From: Agarophyton chilense
Lineage: Eukaryota; Rhodophyta; Florideophyceae; Gracilariales; Gracilariaceae
Direction: 5' to 3'
NCBI GenBank assembly: GCA_030374765.1
Contig: JARGXX010000105.1
Location: 620,001 to 684,000 of the forward strand
Length of the DNA: 64,000 bases
Part shown: in pieces, positions 46,274 to 55,875 of the stretch
How the letters are laid out: every line of letters begins with the position of its first letter
How positions within the stretch are numbered: the stretch's first letter is position 1
The notes under the pieces: generated by a model
Told to the model about the DNA's origin: nothing
What the model saw: the letters and a program-made list of their open reading frames with translations, nothing else
The model's database searches: none
Made by a program: the position numbers and the translations under genes

Positions 46274-47560
46274 TTAAGATAACCGTACGGGCCTATCTCG
46301 GAAATTTCTGACCGTGACCAAGAAGGGCCTGTTGAGGCGGGTGTCCATTACTCTATTAGCCATTAATGTGAGGTGCTTCAGAACCGTTTTCGGGTGACTT
46401 TGTATCGCCACGAGACCTAAGAACTGGAAATGGACCGAAACGGTGATCTGGGTCATCGGGTGTATCGCCATGGCTTTCGATAAGCGAACCTTATTGGACA
46501 TAGTATCTTCGGAGATAACTGCTATTTTGAGGTTAGCTCCTGGCCCTGGGGCGGAACCAAGTATTGAGATGGAAGGTGCGCGATAGAACGCGACTTTCCG
46601 AAGGCCTGGATATATGGCCTTAATGTATCGATCGATAAAGTAGGTCCCTTGCATTGCCTCAGCGCTCAAGTTAGGACATACAAGGAACCACGTGCGGACT
46701 TTGAATCGTCCCAAGTGTATGTAAAGTGGTACTATTCCTGTAAAGTCCATCGGTCTACGTGATGCATGGGTAATTCGGGGAGTCTTCCTTGCCTGAACGA
46801 AATCTTCCCAACCAATCCTCGATTGTCCTTCCATTGGATTTTCTTAATGGTGTTCCCGGCGAGGGGCGGGTAATACCGCCACTACTGGGGGTTCGGTAGG
46901 GGGTTGCCATATGGAAGCCGGATGGATGACTTGTGCAGTGGTTTTAAGGACCGTGTTGCCTGACTGGCTGGTCACTGCTCCTTGAACGGCCTGAATGAGG
47001 GAGTCTAAGAATAGCTCAGACTCCATGACCTTGGGGAAGATTCGCATAACGAGGTAATCAGTATGGTCAGCGATCGCCGTAGCGAGTCGCATGTCCACAA
47101 TGGAATCCACCTGGGCTGAGCAGAGCTCATAGATACGGGGCCAGAGAAGGTCGGCAAGCCCGGCGAGAATATTCTCTCTAATTCCTTCGGTCTTACGGGG
47201 TTATCCTTGGGCTATTCCTGGCCTACAGGTGGCCCTGGTGAGGCGTTCTCGTAGACGCACTCCCAACGTGGGTTCGCGTCGAATCCTTTTAGGGTCGTTC
47301 AGGGGAGTCAGTACTTCTTGGGACTGGCTTTTCGTGCTCCTGCGGTCGCTTACAATACCAAGCTGCGGTTCAGGCTACATCGTCGGCGTTGCAGTCGCAA
47401 CTTGTCTTGCCGTAGGAGTCCTGTAGTCTGGTCAGTTGAGTGTTTTTCCTGCATCGATGATGGCGGTTGCTTCTGTATTTCTAGTCCATTGGGGATTTTA
47501 ACCAAAGGCTAGAGTCCGTACAATTCTTCTTTCCAGTTGTCAGCTCAATTATTCCTAAGG
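46274..47560 (-). pseudogene. Shortened gag and protease tail of the chromovirus
   Basis: The same frame as RT continues upstream. 46834-46274 carries a retropepsin C-terminal part (VPLYIHLGRFKVRTWFLV, then GTYFIDRYIKAIYPGLR). No D-T-G-A active-site motif and no zinc knuckle is found upstream. Instead a gag-like helical piece (47110-46844, with DYLVMRIFPKVMESELF) joins almost directly to it. Further gag-like reading to about 47500 has several stops. About 1 kb of gag and the protease N-terminus seems to be deleted compared with the element at 6.7-12.3 kb. Confidence 0.55.
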
Positions 47561-47580
47561 GATTCTAGGTCAGGAAACCA
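47560..47580 (-). promoter_or_regulatory. Candidate primer binding site
   Basis: Three bases inside the 5' LTR (minus strand) the sequence reads TGGTTTCCTGACC. It starts with TGG as expected for pairing to the CCA end of a tRNA. I could not match it to a particular tRNA from memory. Confidence 0.35.
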
Positions 47581-47583
47581 AAA

Positions 47584-48027
47584 TGTAACGCAATGACTGG
47601 TGGGTAAGCATACTGGTCTGAACCTGAGGTAGCATGGTAGTGGCGGTTCTAAGGTCCGTATCCTTGACTACGGCACTCTCAGAAGACTTATTTCAACAGG
47701 GGGCGTTTACTGCGTATTCCTACAGGTCGCAGCTACGTAAATGATGGCTTGAAGACCCATTGGTGGAAATAATATACCAAAGGGTGTAATTTAATATGTA
47801 ATGGTGCCAACCGGATTCTAAGGGAGAAGCTTCACTCGAGCCAAGTAAATAGCAATGGCGAGGCGCTGGGATCTCCCTTGCACTGTAAAGCTATTCTACC
47901 ACACTAAATAAAATAAAATGATTATCTAAATATGTCTATCTGAGGCCAGCCAGTCCATGTGGCTTCTGTGAGATATCTCAGGCCCTGGCAGCTTACAAGA
48001 CGCCACCACAATCGTTGCTTCTTCACA
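47584..48027 (-). repeat. 5' LTR of the chromovirus
   Basis: 444 bp partner of 39614-40061. On the minus strand it begins TGTGAAGAAGC at 48027 and ends GCGTTACA at 47584. Its start cuts the Harbinger transposase reading frame directly, which independently fixes the boundary. Confidence 0.9.
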
Positions 48028-48888
48028 TATGTCATTATTTTCATTCGTCTTTCTTGCCCTTACGATCTTTCGGTTAGTACCGTTTGTATTATTTACAAAC
48101 GCGGAATCTCCCAGAATAGCCATACCAGGCGGCGTCATACGATCCGTAAGTTTTGGGTAGTACAATCCAGAGACCCTGGCTAGTTTTGTGTCGTCTCAAC
48201 TGCCGAGAAAGTTGAAGGCCGCATGTATGATCTCTCCAAAGAAGATAAAAATAAACAAGTTGGGGACTTCTTCCTATTGAGTATAAACCGCGTAGTGCGC
48301 GTTCTGCAGGTTTGTGTTTCCATAATTCTGGCACTTGAACAGTCTTCCATCATTGATACCAAATACACTTTACAAAAGAAGCCAAAACTTGCGAAACCGC
48401 TGATGTCATTGTTCGTCATGAAAAAGACATCGAACCTGAAAAATGACAGCCCTTCCTGTCTTTGTTTCCAGAAGAAAAACATGAAGCGCGTAGTCTAGCA
48501 AAGCACTCACCGTTGATGGCACTATTCGAAAAAATGGACATCATTGATATGCTCTGTAGTTTGTGTTCAAGAAGAAAAGTGGTAATCCAACTAAATCCAG
48601 TGATCGAATGAGTGGTTTTCTGCTCTAAGGGCAATGTGTTTTTCGATACGGAATACCATGGTTTGAGATAGCTCGAGTAGCGTGAAAAAGAGGTAATATT
48701 TTGTGAAGAACATTGTCGCGTGAAACTTTTGTCGTGATGAAAAAGTAGTGGTCGGTTGCATTTCGATTTTTTCGTTTCCATGGTGTGTGCTCTTTTGCAT
48801 ATTCTGGATGAAGCAAGCCGCGTCCAGTGTGCTGAGAAGCAGTATAAGAGCGAATAGATCGTTTAGAGCGCCTTCTCAGTAGGATCAA
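48028..48888 (-). pseudogene. PIF/Harbinger (DDE_Tnp_4) transposase fragment
   Basis: The minus strand reads, across a few frames and stops: TDHYFFITTKVSRDNVLHKI (N-terminal helical part, about 48770-48700), then GINDGRLFKCQNYG with NTNLQNAHYAVYTQ (first Asp block; compare 'GvlDG.r....p......QnayYNGw'). Next are NLFIFIFFGEIIHAAFNFLG, a stop where the family has Trp of 'GSWHD', DDTKLARVSGLYYPKL, then PPGMAILGDSAFV (second Asp block) and KIVRARKTNENNDI. The frame ends exactly at 48028, where the chromovirus LTR begins. The last catalytic Glu and the C-terminus are missing, so the gene is dead. Confidence 0.75.
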
Positions 48889-49364
48889 TATGCATAGAGC
48901 TGTGAATTAAGCCGCCGCAGAGGACGCTTTGGCTGTTCTTTGGAGTCTCGAGTGCATCTGAGGACTTTGGCAGTGAAGAACGATCCGGTAACCGGTTTGG
49001 AGCGCTGAATGGACCCCCGGAGGATCCATTCTCAACGTCAAATTTGGCGTTGCGCCAACAGAATTGAAGCGGCTTGGTGTTATTTTACTGGCTCTTATTT
49101 GGCCAGCAGGCGATGTAACGATTTCTGCATGCACCCAGTGTACCATTAGTTCCCAAATAAAGCTACATGCTGCTTTTGAAATTGTTTGTGAAGGAAAATG
49201 CCGTTCAAGGGGTTTTCTTCTCAGGAGTTAGAGATTTCGCTCGCTTGAGGACTAGCTTGGTCTATGACAAGCTATACCGCTATTGAGTGCTGACGGCCAG
49301 TTAGGACCGCAGGTGCACACTGGTGGAAAACGTGGACTGCACGGATACCGACGCTCGAGTGCGA

Positions 49365-50114
49365 TGTGTGCCACACGTGGCCCGGATTCTACCTAATGGT
49401 TAGTATTATTTAGTAATTTTCAGTACTTATTTAGCTACGCTATCGCTATTTAATGTCTATTTTCCGGGGGCGCGCCCACTGTCAGGGGCCGCACGCTACA
49501 CTACTTAAGAGGTTGAGCACTGCTCCCTAGTAAGCACCCTCTTGAGAGATCCCAAGGAGGGATTCTTGGCTCTGAACTTTTCTCCTTCAGCGCGTCTTCA
49601 CCGCATACTGCGTGAGCGCCCGTCGCACGTTAGTTCATCCACCCCTCTGTGTAGCAGAGTGCTACCACCACCGTGGGTTCATATTTAATCTCCGACACTT
49701 GTCGTAGTCTCGCCCCTGTATAGGGTTTCGCCCCCGTTTTTCTCTTGTTCTCCTTTTTGGCTCTCGTGAGTGGCCGCCTGACTCATCCCGCCCGCTCCCC
49801 TCATACGAGTGTTTCCTCGCTCCTTTTCCGACAATCGCTGTGGTACCGCTCCGCTTAGGATTGGTCATACCCCGGACTGTGCCGTACTCACCTAAACAAT
49901 CTAGGTATATCCCACCGGATTGGCCTCGGTCTTACACCCGACTTCGTCGTGCCTTTCCAGAGTGGCTCTGTTTCTGTGCTCCGCTGGGACGCGTCTCCTC
50001 CGCCTGAAGCGTGTCTCTCAAGAGAGGAAGATCCCGAACATCTTCGTGGTGTCTCCGCTCCAAGCGTTGTCCTACAGTTTGTGTGGCGACGCACACACTT
50101 GTACCGGGCACACA
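49365..50114. repeat. Candidate solo LTR
   Basis: A 750-bp segment starts TGTGTGCC and ends GGCACACA, a perfect 8-bp terminal inverted repeat of the TG..CA kind. The interior has LTR texture (AT-rich block at 49400-49460, then GC/CT-rich). No second copy or internal domain is present in the window, and the flanking 5-mers (TGCGA, CGTAG) do not match, so this is only a candidate. Confidence 0.35.
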
Positions 50115-50129
50115 CGTAGTTGATAAGCT

Positions 50130-50192
50130 ATCTACAAAAAACCCAGGAACCACGACCTCCGTCGTGGTGGGGTTCCTGGGGCATCTGTAGAT
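50130..50192. repeat. Long imperfect palindrome / hairpin
   Basis: The outer arms ATCTACA (50130-50136) and TGTAGAT (50186-50192) enclose a 9-bp stem CCCAGGAAC/GTTCCTGGG. That stem encloses a 6-bp stem CACGAC/GTCGTG with a CTCC loop. One side has a 5-base bulge. It could be a terminator, a small inverted-repeat element or part of a neighbouring transposon end. Confidence 0.7.
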
Positions 50193-50460
50193 TTCAAAGT
50201 ATAGGTAGTAAAGACTGGCTGTTTTCCGCGTTTTAAAGTGCGAACAGCCTACATTCTGAGACGGAGAATGCTTATCAAAATTAATACGACGGGAAGGGTT
50301 GGCAATCCCAACGGGTTAATTTGGGACACATTTTGAGCCACCAAACCATGGCTTCTTGCAGTCAAAATCACAGATTTCTTCTTACGCAGAAACGCACAGT
50401 ACGGCAATTGTGTTTCTGTGGGAAGCCTACGACTGACATCCGAACTCCTCCGATCTGGCT

Positions 50461-52310
50461 CTAACGCATGGAGCTCAGACGCTGAAGCGCCTGTGCTCTG
50501 CATTTCGCTCTTACACACCCAGCACCATCACTCAGTATTAGCGACACACTGAGACGTCGTCGCCGCAGCTGTGCAAGAAGAAGGTCATCATCACCTTCCC
50601 TCCATAAACGCCGAAAAAATTTGCGCTTAACTCTTCGAGAGCATGCGTCTCTCTCACATGGCAAACGAACCGATTTAGACGGCCCAGATGCTCTTCTTTT
50701 CATAGATACTTTCTCTTTGTTCGTCATGCAACACAAAACGCCATTAACAATCTCTGAATTTTTTAACCAAACTGACGGAGTACCACCTAGTCTGTCCGTG
50801 TTTTTCTTCATTGTGCGTACTGGGGCACGCAAGGGCGCAGATTCTAAAATGATTCTATTAGTGCTGTGATGTTTCCGCAACACATCTTCAATTGCAGTAA
50901 GATCATCCGTGGGATTCGGGGAGTCTTTCGTAGCCTGTTAGACCTTGTTGAACACAGAAACCTCCTTCTCAAGTTTTTTGACCTTCGAAAGGTGTCACTT
51001 GCCTCTTTCCTACCGCCACACTCTCTAGAGCTGTTCTTATCGATTCTGCGCTCCAAGTTGGTAAGGAACTTGTATTTCATCGGCCACAAACCAACTTTAC
51101 TAAAGCTACATTTAATGATCACATAAATAGCGATGCGATACGCCGCCACAGCCAGCTTCATTTTGAACACCATGTTTGCATTGTGGAACTCTACCATCAG
51201 CAGCAAGGCATCGTGAAGTTCTCTGATCCCTGTTTTGAACCGCTTGTTTATCAGAGAGTCCCAAAGTTGCAGAAAGTGGTACTTGTTAGCAGGGAGCTGT
51301 ATAATCTGAACATTGCACGAGTTGCACACTTAGAGCCACGGGGACCTTTTCGAGAACTGTTGCCATCAAGGAGAAACAAAATGGAATCCTCTTTCGGTAC
51401 AAATCTTCTGACGTTAGAGGCAAAATAAAATACAAACGCTAACAATGTTTCCCTTTGCACTGACCCGTTCTTTGTGAAGCGAACGATAGTGCCGTTCGAA
51501 ATCCAACTGTCACTACACAGCTATCTATACTTTGAAAAAAGCAACATGGCAGTGTTCTTATCAACTGGATTCATCCAAGATGGTACAGCTTTCTTACCAG
51601 CGGCAATATGAAAGGGTGGAGCTATCAGTCCCGCCGCAGAATTGAAAATAACCGCTGTCAAGTGCTTATCGTTGTCTTTGGTATTATGAAGTCGTCCTGA
51701 GAAGCAAGTTTTTTTCGAACTGAATACTTTTACTTGCTTTTCATACAAGGCATTCGCGCTGATATCGTCGGGATTCCAAACACGAATTGGGTCAGCGAAT
51801 ATCTGAGGCTCTTTCAACTGCAGCGCTTGGAGTGTATCGCAAAGCGTCTGGGCGTGGTCTAGATTCTCACCCTCGAAATATTTGTGTGACATATGTTCAG
51901 CATTACGGTGTGTAAGCGTACGATTTCGGGCTCTGAAGAACCTCAGTGCATCGTCCGAGGGTATACCCGCCTCAAACCCTGGTCGCGAATCGTATGAAAT
52001 GGCAGCGCCATTAGACTACTTATGCCATGGGCCTCCAGTGCAAAGACTCGACTGGCAGCAAATAAAACACGCTTGACGATAGAATCTTCTTTTGATCGGG
52101 ACAGAATTGTTGGTCTTCCTTGTTTATGGATGGTAGGGTGTAGGAGGCGATTCAATTACTGCTTTGCATTAATCTTCATTGCACGTTGAATGCGATACGC
52201 TGTCGTACGGGATAGACTACATGTGGACGCTACGGTGCGAACTGGAAGGCTTTGCGCTAAGCATTAAGTAATTCGAATGCATGTTGTCGGTTGGTTTCTT
52301 CTTCGGCACG
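50461..52310 (-). pseudogene. Pogo/Tigger-like DDE transposase remnant
   Basis: The minus strand carries, in order but in shifting frames, an N-terminal helix-turn-helix (ASTCSLSRTTAYRIQRAMK), a stop, then GRPTILSRSKEDSIVKRVLF, the CENP-B/Tc5-like DNA-binding pattern. The catalytic domain follows in parts: IRVWNPDDISANALYEKQ (first Asp block), AGLIAPPFHIAAGKKAVPSW, SILFLLDGNSSR (second Asp block), QIIQLPANKYHFLQLWDSLI (third Asp block) and a trailing FSKVGLWPM. All three acidic blocks can be read, but at least two stops and several frame changes break the gene. The C-terminal basic tail ends at 50461. Confidence 0.7.
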
Positions 52311-52786
52311 GTTCCGGCTTTGCCGCTTCAGACGGGCTGTCTGCTTTCGCATGGAAAGCGGCGCGGCATGGCACGGAGAAAGTGAGGCTTGGGATGAGAT
52401 AAGTTTTTAGCGGGGTGGCTGCAGGGAATCGAGATGTATCTCGAGACAAGCTAAATGTTGTAGACTGATCGTTTATTGGGTGGCGGGTGAGTCGTCCCAA
52501 ATAAAGGCGGTCTGATTGCTACATAATGTGGAGGGCCGATGCTATTAGAAAAGAAAATGCAACAGCACATCTCGAAGATGGCCACACAGGAGTGTGGGTT
52601 CAGAGTGAATATATTGGATCTTAGGCCTTCGCCATCTGCGAACAGGCCGAAAACGATTGCGATGACAGCGATTTTGCCGTATCGAAGGAATCAACGATAA
52701 GCAACATCGACAGGTCTTACCTTTACAGCACTGCGCCACGTTAAGCGTAACAAATGGGCTCAACATGTTTACCCAAAACGCCGAAT
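52311..52786. other. Spacer between the pogo remnant and the kinase gene
   Basis: Nothing recognisable. Short minus-strand frames (52264-52500, 52545-52766) have no motifs. This is the 3' flank of the Tousled-like kinase gene. Confidence 0.35.
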
Positions 52787-54751
52787 CTATCTTTTCCTAA
52801 GGAAAGGATGCATGAGAGCTTGTCGAACGTCAGGTCTCAGAGATGCTTTCCTTGTTAAACACTTTGTCATAAAGTCCTTGGCTAAATCTGAAACCTGAGG
52901 CTTCGGGGGGAATTGAAGTTCTTGGTGTTGCACAGTTTTCTCACGGAACATCTTTTCCTGAGTTTGATCATGACCGAATGGCTTTCTTCCGTATAACATT
53001 TGAAACAAGATGACCCCTGCACTCCATACGTCAACCTTAACGCTGATTCTTGCATCAGCACCCGTATCAAAACACTCGGGTGGAAGATACCACATTGTCC
53101 CAGCTCCTTGAGAAGTAAGCTCCATGACATCAACGGTGGAACTGCCCTCAGTCATTATCTTTGACAGGCCAAAATCCGTGATTTGAACTTCTCCTTTGTG
53201 TAATAGTATGTTCCCTGGTTTGAGATCGTAATGAATTATTCGACGATCTTGCTCTGCAAGGTAGAGTAAACCAGAACACACTTGCGCGACAATTGATCGA
53301 GCTTCCTTCTCTGGAAGAGTTTTGTGAGCTCGTAAATGTGAGTCAAGGTCACTGCCTTCGCAATATTCCAGTACAGTGCAGAAAGTATTCTCATCGATTT
53401 CGAAGATATCGATGAGTTGGACTACTCTTGGATGTTTCAGTGATTTGTGGATATCGTATTCCCTCATGGCATGCCGTATAAAGCTCCGTTTCTTTTCTTC
53501 CTTCCAGTTACTTGCAAGTTGATGGATTTTGCACGCCACATATGCGCCATTACGCAAGTCATAAGCTTTGAAAACCTCACTAAAACCGCCTCTCCCAAGC
53601 AGATTCAAGAGTTGATAGCGTTCATTTAGCACAGGAAACTGTGAAAATTTCGAATCACGCTCGTCCGATTGGCGTCTCATCTCACGAATGAGGATATCTC
53701 TTTGCTTCAACATGCTCTGCCTCATGTCGAACAGAAGGGCTTCCTGCTTCTTCAGGACTAACATTTGCACGCGACATACATCTTCCATCTCTTGGCAATA
53801 CTCAACGGTATCCTCAAAAGGGACATTCGTTTTGTGAACTGGTGGGGGTGGAGGCATTTCTTCTCCTTGAGCATTTTCTTTCTTCTGCAACTGGGACCGT
53901 CTTTTGGTTAGTTCTTTTTTTCTTTTCTCCAAGTTCTCCTTTTCATCCTGTATTGACTCCAAGTCGTTCTGGATCTGTTTCCATTCGTAGCCATCTTGCC
54001 ATGCCTCGTGAATAGAAGTTCTGGTGCGCTGCACAACCGGCTTTCCGAGGCGCTCGCCGTCATCAGAGGCTTTTCGCGCGGCTTCTCGCCGTTCGTGGCT
54101 CGCCAAGGAGATTAAAACCGACCGTAGTTCTTCCTTAGTGCGCTCGGAACAGTCACGCTCACGTTGGAGCTCAGTTTCACGCTCCTCTAATTGTTCACGC
54201 AGACAGGGCATCTCGATCTCAATCTGTGTTCGCAAATCTTCGTTCTGAGCTACCAAGTTCTCAGCATCACCCACAGCCTTTCTAAGAGTTTCGTTATCAC
54301 GCTTCAAACGCTCTATCATCTCGCGCAAATGCGCATAGTCATCTTGTTTTGGAGATTCCGATCTGTCTACCGAGACATCCTTCTTGCGCGCGGGGGAGTC
54401 ATTCATTGGCTTGAAGAATTCATCTAGTCTACCAGATTTGAAGCCAGGGGATTGTCGCTTTCGTTTTTTCATTTTGGCTTTCGGAGCCGGGGCATATTTT
54501 CTTCGCACGTTGCTAGTGACAGGCGCAGGGGTAGCAGGTCGAGACATGGAGTCGGACGAAAAACTGCGCACGTCTTCTACCTCATCCGTGGGAGGCGGCG
54601 TCCGAGGTACAACTGCTGGCGCATCAGGTGCGATACGCATTTGTGGTGGGGTGGTAGGAGCGGCATTCAAACGAGCCTCAAGAAGGCGAAGTCGGCGGGA
54701 TGATTGATCGTCCTCTGTTGCGAGAGGTTCGACTTTTTCGGTGGTGGCCAT
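52787..54751 (-). CDS. TLK: Tousled-like serine/threonine kinase
   Basis: TLKs are nuclear kinases that phosphorylate the histone chaperone ASF1 and act in chromatin assembly during replication and repair. The 654-residue intron-less product has a basic Pro-rich N-terminus with a nuclear-signal-like KAKMKKRKRQSPGFKSGRLD. Coiled coils span about residues 140-300. The kinase domain runs from about 375 to 652: LLGRGGFSEVFKAYDL (Gly loop), YVACKIHQL (Lys), HYDLKPGNILLHKGEVQITD (catalytic loop with HYD, as in TLKs), FGLSKIM and GAGTMWYLPPECF (activation segment). The GRGGFSEV..AYDL and WKEEKK insert are TLK-specific. Length matches plant and animal TLKs. A minus-strand CT-rich leader precedes the ATG. 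Confidence 0.95.
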   Translation of the reverse strand: MATTEKVEPLATEDDQSSRRLRLLEARLNAAPTTPPQMRIAPDAPAVVPRTPPPTDEVEDVRSFSSDSMSRPATPAPVTSNVRRKYAPAPKAKMKKRKRQSPGFKSGRLDEFFKPMNDSPARKKDVSVDRSESPKQDDYAHLREMIERLKRDNETLRKAVGDAENLVAQNEDLRTQIEIEMPCLREQLEERETELQRERDCSERTKEELRSVLISLASHERREAARKASDDGERLGKPVVQRTRTSIHEAWQDGYEWKQIQNDLESIQDEKENLEKRKKELTKRRSQLQKKENAQGEEMPPPPPVHKTNVPFEDTVEYCQEMEDVCRVQMLVLKKQEALLFDMRQSMLKQRDILIREMRRQSDERDSKFSQFPVLNERYQLLNLLGRGGFSEVFKAYDLRNGAYVACKIHQLASNWKEEKKRSFIRHAMREYDIHKSLKHPRVVQLIDIFEIDENTFCTVLEYCEGSDLDSHLRAHKTLPEKEARSIVAQVCSGLLYLAEQDRRIIHYDLKPGNILLHKGEVQITDFGLSKIMTEGSSTVDVMELTSQGAGTMWYLPPECFDTGADARISVKVDVWSAGVILFQMLYGRKPFGHDQTQEKMFREKTVQHQELQFPPKPQVSDLAKDFMTKCLTRKASLRPDVRQALMHPFLRKR

Positions 54752-55875
54752 TGGGAAGTATGGAAAGCCAGAGAAAAAGGTCAGAAGAAAGGCAAGGTAG
54801 AGTGTAAACGAGACAAAGAGAGAGGGGGAGAGGGATCCCTACACTTTGGTTTAGTCCGAACGGGTCGAAATAAGTTGGCAATGCGGGTCGTGCAAGTCGC
54901 CTACGTTGCGTCCACAACTGGCGCTGCTGCGGTCGCGAGTTTCGGATTATTTTGGCGCGAAATGTGAAGATGAGCTATTTGGCGCCACGTACTGTAGCAA
55001 AGATATCAAAAGTTTGGAACCGCTGTGAGCGATTCCCTCCCTTTCACGATGCACGACAAGGATAGCATTTGTCATGTCACCTTATGATCACAACGCGCCC
55101 ATGCTGCGTGGATCTTGAGACTCGAAATGGCAACGACTTTCCGCTTGAGAAGGCATTAAATGAAATCTGAAACAATTCGCATCTAGCAAGGCTGGCTATT
55201 CCCTAGCACTCTACGACCCCGCCGCTAGCCCCGTAAGACGGAAAGTACATAAAGCAATTCGCATAGTTGCTTTAAGTAATTTGTGAAGCATTTAACCCAG
55301 TAGACCAGGGAAGAGGTACTAGTCAATTCGTGGGCATCAAGAACCTCACGCTGGTTCAGACGGCGCCCAGATGCAGCAGCCATCGTAAATAGTTCCGCGA
55401 TTTGTATTGCAGGATATATAACATACTTGGTAATCACCTTCTTTACACGCTCCCCACGGTTTCTTACGACCAAGAGTGAAATTGAGCGACGGCATACACT
55501 ATTTCGTGGTCTATGCATTTTTTGAGCCCGTAATCGTGTTTTGCCCGAACCCTCCATTCACCAAATTAGAAACTACGTACCTATCTGCCATCCTAAAGGG
55601 AAAAGGTTACATTCAACGGAGTGCTAGACACATTCATTATAAAGATGAGTCAACCATACATATACATACTTTAACGGCCCAAGAAGCGTGATGGAACATC
55701 ATCGCTGTCTAGATTCTGTTTTATGTGAAGTAAAATATCTCTATCTTATCTTTATCTGAAGTTAATGACCTAGCCAAAACACGTCAAGTCCATTAAAGAT
55801 TACGCTTCCCGCTGCTGTACTTGCTTAGGCTAGCTGTTTCAGAATGTACTCACGTGTTCTAGACAGAAGTGCGGA
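54752..55875. other. Intergenic region upstream of the kinase gene
   Basis: 1.1 kb containing the kinase promoter at its left end. A 110-codon minus-strand frame (55557-55225) has an organised-looking C-terminal half (SGRRLNQREVLDAHEL..) but no motif I know. I leave it uncalled. The rest shows nothing. Confidence 0.35.

Larger units (their letters stand above)
39614..48027 (-). mobile_element. Chromodomain-bearing Ty3/gypsy LTR retrotransposon (chromovirus), 8.4 kb
   Basis: Two direct repeats of about 445 bp bound the element (39614-40061 and 47584-48027). Both start TGTAACG and end TTCACA, so they have TG..CA ends. The coding strand is minus: gag, protease tail, RT, RNase H, integrase with chromodomain, then a long plus-strand (antisense) frame before the 3' LTR. 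A polypurine tract abuts the 3' LTR on the minus strand. The LTRs differ at roughly one base in six or seven by eye plus small indels, so the insertion is old. Flanking 5-mers (GTGCG left, TATGT right) do not match, so no target-site duplication is seen. The gag and RT-RNase H regions share one frame with only in-frame stops. Confidence 0.9.
48889..50460. other. Region between Harbinger and pogo-like remnants
   Basis: No intact gene. It contains a candidate solo LTR (49365-50114) and a long hairpin (50130-50192), listed separately. The frames over 48907-49146 and 49662-50153 are arginine- and serine-rich without motifs. Confidence 0.35.
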
